Positions 19,087-29,427 of a DNA stretch of 50,320 nt are shown here, one piece after another (within the stretch, counting starts at the first letter, position 1; each line of letters starts with the position of its first letter). The notes beneath the pieces are model-generated. The model had not been told where the DNA came from. It saw nothing but the letters and a program-made list of their open reading frames with translations, and searched no databases. Both the position numbers and the translations under genes were made by a program. Source of the stretch: an uncultured Prevotella sp. (GTDB taxonomy: Bacteria > Bacteroidota > Bacteroidia > Bacteroidales > Bacteroidaceae); assembly GCA_947170725.1 (NCBI GenBank), contig CAMVUM010000024.1, forward strand, positions 1-50,320, written 5' to 3'.

Positions 19087-19115
19087 CAAAATTAATATAA
19101 CCAAAACAATTTGAA

Positions 19116-20147
19116 ATGGAATTTACAGCGAAACAAATAGCTGAATTTATCGGAGGACGGGTGGAAGGAAATCCGGATGCGACCGTTCATACTTTTGCTA
19201 AAATTGAAGAAGGTATAAAAGGAGCGATATCGTTTCTTTCCAACCAGAAATATACACAATATATATACAATACGGCATCAAGCATCGTTCTCATAAATGA
19301 CGATGTCGTTTTGGACAAGCCTGTCAATACGACACTCATACGTGTGAAAAACGCTTACGAATGCGTAGCCAAACTTCTTCAGATGTATGAAGCTGCCAAA
19401 CCGAAAAAGAAGGGGACTGATTCTTTGGCTTTCGTTTCTCCTACGGCAACCATCGGAAAAGATGTATATATCGGCGCTTTTGCATATATCGGCGACGGCG
19501 CAGTTATCGGTGACGGCTCGCAGATCTACCCCAACACGGTCATCGGAGATGGCGTAAAGATTGGGCAAGGATGTCTTATATATCCCAATGTAACAATTTA
19601 TCAGGGATGTCAACTTGGGAATCAAGTTACAATCCATTCTGGCTCGGTTATCGGCGCCGACGGTTTTGGCTTCGCTCCCAATACAGAAGGATATGACAAA
19701 ATACCACAAATTGGTATCGTCATTATTGAAGACAATGTGGAAATTGGTGCCAACACTTGTATTGACCGTTCCACAATGGGCAGCACAATGATAAGGAAAG
19801 GAGTCAAACTTGACAACCTGATTCAAGTGGCACATAATGTGGAAATTGGTGAAAATACAGTAATGTCAGCCCAAGTCGGCATTGCTGGAAGCACCAAAGT
19901 CGGCTCATGGTGTATGTTTGGCGGACAAGTAGGCCTGGCCGGACATATTCATATCGGCGACAAAACATTTCTTGGGGCACAGTCAGGCGTGCCTGGCAAC
20001 ATCAAAGGTAATGAAACGCTTATCGGTACGCCGCCAATGGAACCAAAGGCTTACTTCAAATCACAGGCCATATTCAGGAAGCTCCCTGAACTTTACAAAC
20101 AAATAAACGAGCTTCAGAAACAAGTTGATGAATTAAAAAAGAAATAA
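19116..20147 (+). CDS. lpxD: UDP-3-O-acylglucosamine N-acyltransferase
   Basis: 343 aa, third enzyme of lipid A synthesis; it adds the N-linked 3-hydroxyacyl chain from acyl-ACP. An N-terminal uridine-binding domain (about 1-100) precedes a left-handed beta-helix of hexapeptide repeats (about 108-310). The catalytic histidine is H240 in [11 protein letters not shown], with H174 in [15 protein letters not shown] also conserved. A short C-terminal helix rich in K/E/Q (about 320-343) is typical. It is the first gene of a closely spaced lpx operon; lpxC-fabZ starts 20 nt later. Confidence 0.97.
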   Translation: MEFTAKQIAEFIGGRVEGNPDATVHTFAKIEEGIKGAISFLSNQKYTQYIYNTASSIVLINDDVVLDKPVNTTLIRVKNAYECVAKLLQMYEAAKPKKKGTDSLAFVSPTATIGKDVYIGAFAYIGDGAVIGDGSQIYPNTVIGDGVKIGQGCLIYPNVTIYQGCQLGNQVTIHSGSVIGADGFGFAPNTEGYDKIPQIGIVIIEDNVEIGANTCIDRSTMGSTMIRKGVKLDNLIQVAHNVEIGENTVMSAQVGIAGSTKVGSWCMFGGQVGLAGHIHIGDKTFLGAQSGVPGNIKGNETLIGTPPMEPKAYFKSQAIFRKLPELYKQINELQKQVDELKKK

Positions 20148-20167
20148 CAAAATACTTAGAATTCAAA

Positions 20168-21550
20168 ATGAAACAGAAGACACTGAAAGGCAGCTTTTCT
20201 CTCTGTGGAAAAGGTCTGCATACAGGATTGAGTCTGACGGTTACATTCAACCCGGCTCCCGAAAATACAGGTTATAAAATACAGCGCATTGATTTGGACG
20301 GCATGCCGATTATTGACGCCATCGCAGAAAATGTGGTGGACACCCAGCGCGGCACCGTGCTTGGCAAAGGCGAAATAAAAATATCTACGGTAGAGCATGG
20401 CTTGGCAGCTCTCTACGTTCTTGGCATAGACAACTGCTTGATCCAGGTAAACGGTCCTGAATTCCCTATATTGGATGGCAGCGCAATCCAATATGTAGAA
20501 AAAATCACAGAAATCGGCATTGAGGAGCAGAACGCACCAAAAGACTGGTATATCATACGCAAGAAAATTGAAGTGAGAGACGACGAGACAGGCTCTTGCA
20601 TAACAATACTTCCGGACGAAGAGTTTAGTCTGACAGCCATGTGTTCGTTCAATTCCAAGTTTATTAACAGTCAGTTTGCCACTCTTGACAAGGCTGAGGA
20701 CTTCACAAAAGAGATTGCCCCCGCACGTACATTCGTCTTCGTACGCGACATAGAACCGTTGTTGAAGGCCAATCTCATTAAGGGTGGCGACCTTGACAAT
20801 GCAATAGTTATCTACGAGAAGAAGATTTCACAGGAACAGCTTGACAAACTGGCCGACATGATACAGGCCGAGCATCACGACGCAGAAGAACTTGGATATA
20901 TTCAGAACAAGCCGCTGGTTTGGGAAAATGAATGTACACGCCACAAGCTGCTTGACATCGTCGGAGACCTTGCTCTCGTCGGTAAACCCATTAAGGGCCG
21001 TATCATAGCAACACGCCCCGGCCACACCATCAACAACAAGTTTGCCCGTCAGATGCGCAAGGAAATCCGCAAGCACGAAATACAGGCTCCGATATACGAT
21101 CCCAATGAAGAGCCGGTAATGGATGTCAATCGCATACGCGAACTCCTACCCCACCGTTATCCCATGCAGTTGGTAGACAAAGTCATAGCCTTAGGAGCGA
21201 CAAGCATCGTCGGAGTGAAGAACATCACGAGCAATGAGCCTTTCTTCCAAGGGCACTTCCCGCAGGAGCCTGTCATGCCGGGTGTTCTGCAGGTAGAAGC
21301 AATGGCCCAATGCGGCGGTCTGCTTGTGCTCAACACGGTAGAGGAACCTGAGCGCTGGTCAACATACTTCATGAGAATTGACAGCGTGAAGTTCCGCCAG
21401 AAGGTTGTGCCAGGAGATACACTTCTCTTCAAGGTTGATTTGCTTGCACCCGTACGCCATGGCATTTCATCCATGCGCGGATACGTATTCGTCGGTGACC
21501 ACATCGTTTCAGAGGCTACATTCACGGCCCAGATTGTAAAGAACAAATAA
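20168..21550 (+). CDS. lpxC-fabZ: Bifunctional LpxC deacetylase / FabZ dehydratase fusion
   Basis: 460 aa. Residues about 1-300 are LpxC, the zinc deacetylase that commits to lipid A: zinc ligands H77 (STVEH), H259 and D263 (HKLLD), with H286 in RPGHT as acid/base candidate. Residues about 312-460 are FabZ, the 3-hydroxyacyl-ACP dehydratase: H363 in GHFP and E377 in QVEAMAQ, 14 residues apart as in stand-alone FabZ. The fusion is known in Bacteroidetes and joins two enzymes competing for the 3-hydroxyacyl-ACP pool. lpxA follows after 16 nt. Confidence 0.96.
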   Translation: MKQKTLKGSFSLCGKGLHTGLSLTVTFNPAPENTGYKIQRIDLDGMPIIDAIAENVVDTQRGTVLGKGEIKISTVEHGLAALYVLGIDNCLIQVNGPEFPILDGSAIQYVEKITEIGIEEQNAPKDWYIIRKKIEVRDDETGSCITILPDEEFSLTAMCSFNSKFINSQFATLDKAEDFTKEIAPARTFVFVRDIEPLLKANLIKGGDLDNAIVIYEKKISQEQLDKLADMIQAEHHDAEELGYIQNKPLVWENECTRHKLLDIVGDLALVGKPIKGRIIATRPGHTINNKFARQMRKEIRKHEIQAPIYDPNEEPVMDVNRIRELLPHRYPMQLVDKVIALGATSIVGVKNITSNEPFFQGHFPQEPVMPGVLQVEAMAQCGGLLVLNTVEEPERWSTYFMRIDSVKFRQKVVPGDTLLFKVDLLAPVRHGISSMRGYVFVGDHIVSEATFTAQIVKNK

Positions 21551-21566
21551 ACAAGCTCCAAAGGAT

Positions 21567-22337
21567 ATGAATCAGATAAGCCCAATGGCATTTGTCGATC
21601 CTACAGCAAAGCTCGGTGATAATAATATCATCGGGCCTTTCTGCTATATTGACAAGAACACCGTCATCGGTGACAACAACAAGTTTTTCAACAGCGTTAC
21701 AGTGCATACAGGAGCGCGAATCGGCAACAACAACGAGTTCTTCCCAGGCGCGAGCATAAGCACGAAGCCGCAGGACTTGAAATATCGTGGCGAGGACACG
21801 CTGTGTGAAATCGGAGACAACAACAGCATACGCGAGAACGTGACTATAAGCCGCGGAACGGCAAGCAAGGGAACGACAATTGTCGGCTCCAACAATCTGC
21901 TGATGGAGAATATGCACGTAGCTCACGATTGTGTGTTAGGAAATGGCCTGATTATAGGCAATTCTACAAAATTTGCAGGTGAAGTTACTGTTGAGGACAA
22001 CGCCATCATCAGCGCCACGGTGCTCACCCATCAGTTCTGCCGTATCGGAAGTTATGTGATGATACAGGGCGGATGCCGGTTCAGTCAGGATATCCCGCCG
22101 TATATCATAGCCGGAAAGGAACCGACAAAATACTGCGGAATCAACATCATCGGTCTTCGCCGCAGAGGTTTCAGCAACGAAATAATCGAGATGATACACG
22201 ACACTTACCGTACTATCTACGCCAATGGCATCATAAAGGATGGCATACAGGAAGCACGTGCGAAATATCCTGGCGTGAAAGAAGTGGAATATATCTGCTC
22301 GTTCATCGAAAACTCAAAGCGCGGAATAATACGCTGA
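21567..22337 (+). CDS. lpxA: Acyl-ACP-UDP-N-acetylglucosamine O-acyltransferase
   Basis: 256 aa, first enzyme of lipid A synthesis. The hexapeptide-repeat beta-helix runs from about 8 to 185 and the C-terminal helical domain from about 190. The catalytic histidine is H120 in NMHVAHDC, with H117 next to it; [14 protein letters not shown] is the usual pocket. The last base of the stop codon is the first base of the miaA ATG, so the two genes are translationally coupled. Confidence 0.97.
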   Translation: MNQISPMAFVDPTAKLGDNNIIGPFCYIDKNTVIGDNNKFFNSVTVHTGARIGNNNEFFPGASISTKPQDLKYRGEDTLCEIGDNNSIRENVTISRGTASKGTTIVGSNNLLMENMHVAHDCVLGNGLIIGNSTKFAGEVTVEDNAIISATVLTHQFCRIGSYVMIQGGCRFSQDIPPYIIAGKEPTKYCGINIIGLRRRGFSNEIIEMIHDTYRTIYANGIIKDGIQEARAKYPGVKEVEYICSFIENSKRGIIR

Positions 22338-23254
22338 TGAAAGATACGCTTGTCGTAGTCACCGGGCCGACTGCTGTCGGAAAGACAGAGCTATGCATGG
22401 ATATTGCCGGCCATTATGGCATACCAATCATAAACGCCGACTCACGTCAGATATATAAAGGGCTCTGTATCGGTACAGCCGCTCCCACGAAAGACCAGCT
22501 TCAGAAGGTAAAGCACTATTTTGTAGGGACGTTGGAACTCGAAGACTACTACAACGCATCAATGTACGAACAGGAAGTTATGAGCCTCCTGGCGGAGTTC
22601 TTTGCGGGTGACGGCCGCCACATCGCCTTGATGACCGGAGGCTCCATGATGTATATAGACAGCGTGTGTAACGGCATTGACGACATCCCAACCGTCAATG
22701 CCGAAACACGCGAGCTATTGAAGGAACGCCTGGAACGTGAGGGACTTGAAAAACTATGTAGCGAGCTGAAAGTGTTGGATCCGGAGTATTATAGTATAGT
22801 GGACAGAAAGAATACACGGAGAGTGATACACGGATTGGAAATATGCTATCAAACTGGAAAGCCATACACGTATTTCCGGAAGAAAGAAAAAAGACAACGC
22901 CCGTTCAATATTGTTAAAATTGCGCTCAACAGGCCGCGGGAAGAGCTTTATGAAAGAATTAACAACCGCGTGGATAAAATGCTTCATGACGGTCTTCTTG
23001 AAGAAGCTCGCGCTCTCTATTCACATAGAGAGCTAAATGCCTTGAACACGGTTGGTTACAAAGAAATATTCGAGTATTTTGACGGTAGTTTCTCTATGGA
23101 AGAAGCCGTCGAAAGAATAAAAGGTAACACCAGAAGATACGCCCGTAAGCAGCTCACTTGGTTCAAACGGGATGAGAGCGTCCGATGGTTTGACCCCAAT
23201 GACAAAAACGAAATAATGAACTATATATCACAAGAATATGAAAAAGAATTCTGA
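22337..23254 (+). CDS. miaA: tRNA dimethylallyltransferase
   Basis: 305 aa. It transfers the isoprenoid from DMAPP to A37 of tRNAs reading UNN codons. The P-loop is GPTAVGKT (10-17), followed by the substrate motif [12 protein letters not shown] and, near the end, [12 protein letters not shown]. The true start is the ATG at 22337 overlapping the lpxA stop (TGATG); a much longer open frame runs back through lpxA but has no support. The next gene starts inside its last 17 nt. Confidence 0.95.
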   Translation: MKDTLVVVTGPTAVGKTELCMDIAGHYGIPIINADSRQIYKGLCIGTAAPTKDQLQKVKHYFVGTLELEDYYNASMYEQEVMSLLAEFFAGDGRHIALMTGGSMMYIDSVCNGIDDIPTVNAETRELLKERLEREGLEKLCSELKVLDPEYYSIVDRKNTRRVIHGLEICYQTGKPYTYFRKKEKRQRPFNIVKIALNRPREELYERINNRVDKMLHDGLLEEARALYSHRELNALNTVGYKEIFEYFDGSFSMEEAVERIKGNTRRYARKQLTWFKRDESVRWFDPNDKNEIMNYISQEYEKEF

Positions 23255-25790
23255 TGAAAAGAAGAACAAAGTCGTAGCCTGCCTGAAACGATGCGGGATG
23301 TGGTTGCACAATGCCGCTGTTTGGTATAAGAACCTGTTTCGCGGACGGCCGTGGTATATAAAGATTATTTCTGGAACAGCATCATTAATTGTCGCTTTCA
23401 TTTTGTTTCTCGGTGCCGTAGACAATAATCTGTTCTGGTTATTCGGCAAATCTCCAAGCATAGACAGAATCAGAAATCCGAAGACGAGTCAGGCTTCTGA
23501 GTTGTACAGTGCGGACGGCATACTTATTGGAAAATATTTCAACGAGAACAGAACTCCGGTGAAATATGAAGATGTTAATCCTGTCTTCTGGGAAGCACTC
23601 ATAGCAACCGAAGACGAACGCTTCTTCAAGCATATCGGCATTGATTTTCAAGGTGTCGTAGCCGCTGCGAAAGACTATGTCGTTCACCATGAAGCACGCG
23701 GAGCGTCGACGATAACGCAGCAACTCGTGAAGAACATGTTCAAGGCCCGTACCCAGTATTCAACGGGACTGCTTGGAAAGATTCCCGGTATCAAGATGCT
23801 TATCATGAAGAGCAAGGAATGGATTACAGCCGTCAAGATTGAATTCTTCTTTGATAAGAAAGAGATATTGACAATGTATGCCAATACCGTTGATTTCGGT
23901 TCAAATGCTTTCGGCATCAAGACTGCATGTAAGACTTATTTCGGAAATTCGCCCAAAGAACTGACAACTGAACAGGCCGCGGTTCTTGTCGGTATGCTGA
24001 AAGCCACAACATACTATAACCCCAAAATAAACCCGAAGAACAGCCTGAGAAGACGCAATGTCGTTCTCAGCAACATGGTGTCGCATGGGTTTATTAGCGA
24101 AACGGAATATGACAGACTGAAAGAAATCCCCATCAAGCTGAACTACAGTGTTGAGAGCAATTATGACGGACAGGCCTCCTATTTCCGGTCTGCTGTGGCA
24201 AACTATCTGAAGGACTGGTGTAAAGACAATGACTATGATCTATACAACGACGGTCTGAAAATCTACACAACCATAGACACACGCATGCAAAAGTATGCGG
24301 AAGTCGCCGCACACAAACAGATGATGGTCATACAGCGTAACTTCAACAGCCATTGGGGAACAACAAATCCATGGCAGGATGAGCGCCACATGGAAATACC
24401 ACATTTCATCGAGGGTATTGCGGAGAAACTTCCCGTCTACAAACATCTGATGGAGAAATATTCCGAAAATAAAGACTCTGTCTTCTATCAACTCAACAGA
24501 CCTCATACAGTCAAACTGTTCGACTATGAACATGGAACTATAGAACGTGAGATGAGTACGATGGACTCCATACGCTATATGGAGCGATTCATGCATTGCG
24601 GGTTTGTCGCCATGGAATCTGAGACAGGACATGTCAAGGCATGGGTCGGAGACGTTGACTTCACTACATGGAAATATGACAAGGTCACTGCCATGCGCCA
24701 GCCGGGATCTACATTCAAACTCTTTGTCTATACAGAGGCTATGAATCAGGGTATCACTCCGTGCGATAAACGCCGTGATTCATACATAAGCATGAAAGTC
24801 TATGATAAATTCAAGAAAGAGGAAGTTACATGGGCCCCAACAAATGCCAACGGCTATTTCACGGATGACATGATGCCTCTGAAAGCGGCTTTCGCACAAA
24901 GTATAAATTCTGTTGCCGTGAGACTTGGTCAGGAGGTCGGCATTGGCAATATTATAAGGACCGCACAGGCTATGGGAATAAAGAGTCCCCTCGACAATAC
25001 GCCATCTCTGGCATTGGGAGCAAGCGACGTTAACCTTCTTGAATTGGTTAATTCATACGCAACTGTGGCCAACGACGGTAAAATGCACGAACCGGTTCTC
25101 GTTACAAAGATACTCGACAGAAACGGTAAAGAAGTATATAGCGTTTCGTCCGAACAAGTGCAGGCCATACCCTACAAGAGCGCTTTCTTCATGCAACAGA
25201 TGCTTATGGGAGGCATGAGAGAACCTGGTGGCACAAGTCAAAGCCTGTGGAGATTTGTCGGCAAGCACAGCGATACGGAGTTCGGAGGCAAGACGGGAAC
25301 ATCCAATAACCATTCGGACGCCTGGTTCGTTGGAGTATGTCCGAAACTGGTAGCAGGAGCATGGGTCGGTGGAGAATACCGCTCAATCCATTTCCGCACA
25401 GGCGCTCTTGGACAAGGTAGCCGCACGGCCTTACCAATTTGCGGCTATTTCTTCGAATCAGTGTTAGACGATCCTGCATTCAAGAAGTATCACGGCAAGT
25501 TCAGTAAAGCTCCAAGTGACATTCCGGCAGATGCCTACAACAGCTGTAGCGGATACTATCACAAGAGAGACAAGGACAGTCTCAGTGTGGACAGCATAAT
25601 GAGCAGGATAAGTACAGTCATGTTGGATGAAGACGGCAATGCCATACTGCACGAGGGAGAAGCTATAACCCCGAACAAAGATTCAAAAATCTCGTCAGAG
25701 TCCATAAACGGTACTGATGTCAAGCAAGGCGAAGCTACAGAAAACAAAAAAAGAAGAACGACTACTCATGAAGAGGATGTCTTTCTCTGA
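23238..25790 (+). CDS. Class A penicillin-binding protein (PBP1A-like)
   Basis: 850 aa, a bifunctional peptidoglycan polymerase/cross-linker. A short cytoplasmic N-terminus is followed by one membrane helix (about 42-64). The GT51 glycosyltransferase domain has its catalytic glutamate E125 in [10 protein letters not shown], then [12 protein letters not shown]. The transpeptidase domain has SxxK (S491-K494, QPGSTFK), SxN (S555-N557) and KTGT (685-688). A charged C-terminal tail of about 60 residues follows. It overlaps miaA by 17 nt and sits with lipid A genes, linking cell-wall and outer-membrane synthesis. I do not assign mrcA because the paralogue is not resolved. Confidence 0.93.
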   Translation: MKKNSDEKKNKVVACLKRCGMWLHNAAVWYKNLFRGRPWYIKIISGTASLIVAFILFLGAVDNNLFWLFGKSPSIDRIRNPKTSQASELYSADGILIGKYFNENRTPVKYEDVNPVFWEALIATEDERFFKHIGIDFQGVVAAAKDYVVHHEARGASTITQQLVKNMFKARTQYSTGLLGKIPGIKMLIMKSKEWITAVKIEFFFDKKEILTMYANTVDFGSNAFGIKTACKTYFGNSPKELTTEQAAVLVGMLKATTYYNPKINPKNSLRRRNVVLSNMVSHGFISETEYDRLKEIPIKLNYSVESNYDGQASYFRSAVANYLKDWCKDNDYDLYNDGLKIYTTIDTRMQKYAEVAAHKQMMVIQRNFNSHWGTTNPWQDERHMEIPHFIEGIAEKLPVYKHLMEKYSENKDSVFYQLNRPHTVKLFDYEHGTIEREMSTMDSIRYMERFMHCGFVAMESETGHVKAWVGDVDFTTWKYDKVTAMRQPGSTFKLFVYTEAMNQGITPCDKRRDSYISMKVYDKFKKEEVTWAPTNANGYFTDDMMPLKAAFAQSINSVAVRLGQEVGIGNIIRTAQAMGIKSPLDNTPSLALGASDVNLLELVNSYATVANDGKMHEPVLVTKILDRNGKEVYSVSSEQVQAIPYKSAFFMQQMLMGGMREPGGTSQSLWRFVGKHSDTEFGGKTGTSNNHSDAWFVGVCPKLVAGAWVGGEYRSIHFRTGALGQGSRTALPICGYFFESVLDDPAFKKYHGKFSKAPSDIPADAYNSCSGYYHKRDKDSLSVDSIMSRISTVMLDEDGNAILHEGEAITPNKDSKISSESINGTDVKQGEATENKKRRTTTHEEDVFL

Positions 25791-25803
25791 CTAACAGTTC
25801 CAA

Positions 25804-27543
25804 ATGCAACTTGATACAGACAACAAAGAGTGGCAGGACGCTCTTCAGATCATCAATTATACCCGTCGCTCTCTTTTCCTGACCGGAAAAGCGGGGACGG
25901 GTAAATCTACTTTCCTACGATACATATCAGCTAATACAAAGAAGAAACACGTCATACTTGCCCCAACTGGCATTGCAGCTATCAATGCCGGAGGCTGTAC
26001 GCTGCACAGCTTTTTCAAATTGCCATTCCATCCCTTACTGCCGAATGACACAAGATATAGTCCCCGTAACATACGCAAGTCACTGAAATATAACAGTGAC
26101 CAATGCCGTCTGCTAAGGGAAATAGAACTTATCATTATAGATGAGATAAGTATGGTCAGGGCCGACATAATAGATTTTATTGACAAGGTTCTCCGCATAT
26201 ACTGTAGAAATATGCGTGAGCCTTTCGGGGGCAAGCAACTCCTGCTCGTTGGTGACATCTATCAGTTGGAACCGGTATTAAAAGAAGATGACCGCCGGCT
26301 GCTGCAACCATTCTATCCGTCTGCCTATTTCTTTGCAGCAAAGGTGTTTCATGAGATGCAATTAGTCAGCATAGAACTGCGCAAGGTCTACAGGCAAACG
26401 GACGGAACGTTCATACAGATGCTCGACAGGATACGCAATAATACAGTGTTGGACGCTGATATAAAGAAACTCAATACACGCACAAATGCGGACTTAGGTC
26501 TGCAAGGCTCCGAATTGGCCATAACGCTTGCATCACGCCGTGACACTGTTGACTATATCAACGGATGCCGCCTCGATGATTTGGAGGGATGTCCGACTAT
26601 ATTTCATGGAAGAATCAAAGGTGATTTTCCCGAAACGTCCCTACCCTCTCCCATGGAATTGCAGGTCAAACCGGGAGCACAGGTAATATTCATAAAGAAC
26701 GATAAGGACAAGCGATGGGTAAACGGAACACTCGGCACAATAATTGGCATTGACGAGGAAGAAGGTATTATCTCCATTGCTACGGAAGGAGGTAATGAAT
26801 ATGACGTAGAACGTGAGATATGGGAAAATCTTCGTTACACATTTAATGAAAAGGAGCAGAAGATTGAGGAGGAATTGTTGGGGACATATACGCAGTTTCC
26901 AATCAAACTGGCTTGGGCAATAACCGTACACAAAAGCCAAGGACTTACTTTTAATAAGGTGAACATTGATTTTACCGGAGGGGTGTTTGCCGGAGGACAG
27001 ACCTATGTCGCTTTAAGCAGATGTACATCATTGGAGGGAATAAGCCTGCGGGAACCAATAAAGCCAGCCAACATATTCGTAAGAGCAGAAGTTATACAAT
27101 TTGCCCGACAATACAATAATTGCGGCATCATAGACAGGGCCTTGGCGGAAAGCAAGGCTGATAAAGAATATCACGATGCTGTTACCGCATTTGAACGTCA
27201 GGATTTCGATGCTTTCATTGATAATTTCTTCAAAGCGATTCATAGTCGGTACGACATTGAAAAACCTGCCTCAAAAAGGCTGATACGCAGAAAACTTGGT
27301 GTCATCAACCGTCTTCAAGAGGAAAAAGAAAGGCTTATTGAAGAAATAAAGAAGAAGGACGATTTCTTGAAACAACTCGCAGTAGAATATATCGTTCTTG
27401 GCAAAGAATGTGAGCACGAACACATGTACGAGGCGGCTATACGCAATTACGAAAAGGCGCTTAAACTATATCCTGAAGCAAATGAAGCCAAAAGGCGGAT
27501 AGAAGTTGTCAGAACCAAAATGCCAGTCAAATCAATTGATTGA
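25804..27543 (+). CDS. Pif1-like SF1B helicase with C-terminal TPR-like tail
   Basis: 579 aa. Walker A is TGKAGTGKS (27-35), followed by APTGIAAINAGG, then Walker B IIIDEISM (D113, E114) and GDIYQLEPV. The C-terminal motor part has AWAITVHKSQGLTFNKV and QTYVALSRCTSLEGI. These are the Pif1/RecD2-family SF1B motifs, so 5'-3' DNA unwinding is likely. Beyond about residue 450 comes a helical tail with a charged coiled-coil-like stretch (about 495-520) and one TPR-like unit (YEAAIRNYEKALKLYPEANE). It is the last gene of the lpx run, 13 nt after the PBP gene, and ends in a two-way terminator. Confidence 0.88.
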   Translation: MQLDTDNKEWQDALQIINYTRRSLFLTGKAGTGKSTFLRYISANTKKKHVILAPTGIAAINAGGCTLHSFFKLPFHPLLPNDTRYSPRNIRKSLKYNSDQCRLLREIELIIIDEISMVRADIIDFIDKVLRIYCRNMREPFGGKQLLLVGDIYQLEPVLKEDDRRLLQPFYPSAYFFAAKVFHEMQLVSIELRKVYRQTDGTFIQMLDRIRNNTVLDADIKKLNTRTNADLGLQGSELAITLASRRDTVDYINGCRLDDLEGCPTIFHGRIKGDFPETSLPSPMELQVKPGAQVIFIKNDKDKRWVNGTLGTIIGIDEEEGIISIATEGGNEYDVEREIWENLRYTFNEKEQKIEEELLGTYTQFPIKLAWAITVHKSQGLTFNKVNIDFTGGVFAGGQTYVALSRCTSLEGISLREPIKPANIFVRAEVIQFARQYNNCGIIDRALAESKADKEYHDAVTAFERQDFDAFIDNFFKAIHSRYDIEKPASKRLIRRKLGVINRLQEEKERLIEEIKKKDDFLKQLAVEYIVLGKECEHEHMYEAAIRNYEKALKLYPEANEAKRRIEVVRTKMPVKSID

Positions 27544-27559
27544 CCGGCATCTTGGTTTC
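27512..27559. terminator. Bidirectional terminator between the Pif1-like and DUF3127 genes
   Basis: ATGCCAGTCAAATC (27520-27533) pairs with GATTGACCGGCAT (27538-27550) with one mismatch and one bulge. Outside it, GAACCAA and TTGGTTTC extend the pairing. The left arm overlaps the helicase stop codon. The genes converge, so it can serve both. Confidence 0.6.
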
Positions 27560-27586
27560 TTATCAAATCTATGATATATAGTATCC

Positions 27587-27985
27587 TTAGAATGGTAAGT
27601 CATCAGCACTTCCTTCTGTACTCTGCTCCTGAGCAGGCGGGAAAGGCATGGCTGCAGACTGGCCCTGTTGGAATGGAGCATCTGTTGCAGCAGGTTGTAC
27701 CGGCTGTTGAGCTTGAGCGCGATTGACAGCCCAGGCATTAATGCTATTAAACCAACGGCCCTGATACTCATGAGCATCAATGTCAAAAGACACAGTCAAC
27801 TCCTCACCACCCTGTATGTTGAACTGTTTGATACGGTCTTCGCCGAAAACGCGGAAGCACATCTTTCTTGGATATTGGTCGTGAGTTTCCAATACGTATT
27901 CTTGTGACATCCACGGATTGCCAGTGCGCGCAGAAACACCGCTGTTTGCCGGAAGCACGGCAATAATTTTACCTGTTATTTCCAT
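27587..27985 (-). CDS. DUF3127 OB-fold protein with SSB-like acidic tail
   Basis: 132 aa. The N-terminal about 90 residues form a small beta-rich domain (MEITGKIIAVLP, ending GRWFNSINAWAV) that I recognise as DUF3127, regarded as an OB-fold, ssDNA-binding-like family. A Q/A/P-rich linker follows and the protein ends DDLPF (128-132), very like the DDDIPF tip by which SSB recruits repair proteins. I therefore expect an SSB paralogue or SSB-like factor. It is monocistronic, converges on the Pif1-like helicase and is divergent from dnaN. The minus strand reads TAATTTCG at 28038-28031, a one-mismatch -7 box. Confidence 0.8.
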   Translation of the reverse strand: MEITGKIIAVLPANSGVSARTGNPWMSQEYVLETHDQYPRKMCFRVFGEDRIKQFNIQGGEELTVSFDIDAHEYQGRWFNSINAWAVNRAQAQQPVQPAATDAPFQQGQSAAMPFPPAQEQSTEGSADDLPF

Positions 27986-28078
27986 TTTGTTATATAATTA
28001 ATGATATTCTCTTTTTGCTTTTTCAGATTGCGAAATTACTAAAAATAGTTTGTATCTGCGCATTTTTCAATAATTATT

Positions 28079-28110
28079 TTTGCTCTTCACATAGTAATTT
28101 TGTATTTTTG
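28079..28110 (+). promoter_or_regulatory. Promoter of dnaN
   Basis: TTTG (28079-28082), a 20-nt spacer and TATTTTTG (28103-28110) form a complete consensus promoter, with a predicted start near 28113 and a leader of about 40 nt. A second -7-like box, TAATTTTG, directly precedes it at 28095-28102. Confidence 0.7.
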
Positions 28111-28154
28111 TAGTCAAATATTTGAATTGACAGAAACAAAAGATTTATATACCA

Positions 28155-29273
28155 ATGAGATTTACATTATCAAGTACTGCTCTAAGCAGTAAGCTCACGG
28201 CATTGTCCAAAGTAATAAGCAATAACAAAAACTCACTGCCAATTTTGGCTGATTTCGTTTTTGAAATAGAGGACAATATCCTCCACTTGACGGCTTCTGA
28301 TGGAGAAAACACAATGACAACGTCCATCGAAATAACAGAAAGCGATGGTAATTTCAAGTTTGCCGTTGGTAACCATGACCTACTTGAAGCTGTAAAAGTT
28401 TTCTCTGAGCAGCCTATTACGTTTGATATCAATCAACAGAGCAATATAGCACGGATAAGCTATCAAAATGGTATGTTCTCTTTGCCGGTAGAGAATGCTG
28501 ACGAATTTCCTAAAGCTCAAGAAGTTGGAGGTAATTCAACAACTTTCACTATCGCAAGCGATATCTTAGCCGACAGTATCAACAGATCTCTCTTTGCAAC
28601 GGCACAGGATTTATTGCGTCCAGCTATGAATGGTGTATATTTTGATCTCACCCAAGAATATTTAGCTATTGTAACATGCAACGGGCGCAAATTGGTACGT
28701 ACAAAAATTTTCACAGTAAAAAGTGAAAATCCTTCTTCTTTCAGTTTGCCAAAGAAACCAGCAACATTACTCAAAAACATGTTAGGTAAAGATGGTGGCG
28801 ATGTGACCATAAAATTTGATGACCGTAATGCTGAAATCAACTACGGTGACGGAACTCTCAGTTGCAGACTGATTGAAGGACGTTACCCCAATTATAATGG
28901 TGTTATTCCGCTGGACAGTCCTAATCAGGTTACCGCCGATCGCGTGGCATTACTCAACGCAATGCGTCGAGTACTTCCATTTACTAATGGCTTCAGTAAT
29001 TTGATTAGATTTCATTTGGAGAATGGCACACTTCAACTTGATGCAGAAGACTATGATTTCTCCAAGACTGCTACAGAAAAAATGTCCTGTGAATACAACG
29101 GTCAACCATTGAGTATCGGATTTAACGGAGCTTCTTTTATAGAGATTCTCAATAACTTTGATTGTCAAGACATAGTCATACAGTTGGCAGATCCAAGTCG
29201 TGCCGGACTGATAGAGCCATTGGAACAACCTGAAAATCAGGATGTATTGATGCTCATGATGCCTGTTATTTAA
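28155..29273 (+). CDS. dnaN: DNA polymerase III beta subunit (sliding clamp)
   Basis: 372 aa. It forms the dimeric ring that tethers the replicative polymerase. Three clamp domains of about 120 residues each can be followed; the N-terminus (MRFTLSSTALSSKLTALSKVI) and the C-terminal GLIEPLEQ...LMLMMPVI are characteristic. It has its own strong promoter and no dnaA or recF beside it, so this is not a classical origin arrangement. A hairpin lies about 57 nt after the stop. Confidence 0.97.
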   Translation: MRFTLSSTALSSKLTALSKVISNNKNSLPILADFVFEIEDNILHLTASDGENTMTTSIEITESDGNFKFAVGNHDLLEAVKVFSEQPITFDINQQSNIARISYQNGMFSLPVENADEFPKAQEVGGNSTTFTIASDILADSINRSLFATAQDLLRPAMNGVYFDLTQEYLAIVTCNGRKLVRTKIFTVKSENPSSFSLPKKPATLLKNMLGKDGGDVTIKFDDRNAEINYGDGTLSCRLIEGRYPNYNGVIPLDSPNQVTADRVALLNAMRRVLPFTNGFSNLIRFHLENGTLQLDAEDYDFSKTATEKMSCEYNGQPLSIGFNGASFIEILNNFDCQDIVIQLADPSRAGLIEPLEQPENQDVLMLMMPVI

Positions 29274-29330
29274 TTAAAAGAGATAATCGCGTGGAAAAAG
29301 CCACACATTATTTGGAATTATAAATGTCTA

Positions 29331-29374
29331 TGCCTCCAACACTTGACGGCCAGACCGTTTAAGTGTTGGAGGCA
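29331..29374. terminator. Hairpin after dnaN
   Basis: TGCCTCCAACACTT (29331-29344) is perfectly complementary to AAGTGTTGGAGGCA (29361-29374), and the loop can pair further (GACGG with CCGTT). There is no T-run after it on the plus strand, so it may be a partial terminator or an mRNA 3'-end stabiliser separating dnaN from the next operon. Confidence 0.5.
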
Positions 29375-29427
29375 CAAACAAAATATAAATAAAGATTGTT
29401 TTCACGGACCTAAAAACTTATAATATA

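Noticed and set aside
18147..19115. CRISPR array or tRNA in the gene-free stretch
   Set aside because: The repeats are only two 16-nt copies without regular spacers, and no cloverleaf or CCA-like end could be drawn.
22073..22336. N-terminal extension of miaA through lpxA
   Set aside because: The extension reads lpxA in another frame; the ATG at 22337 gives the normal MiaA N-terminus with the P-loop near residue 10.
28095..28155. Replication origin next to dnaN
   Set aside because: No dnaA, recF or gyrB neighbour and no cluster of DnaA boxes was seen; dnaN is commonly separate from the origin in this phylum.
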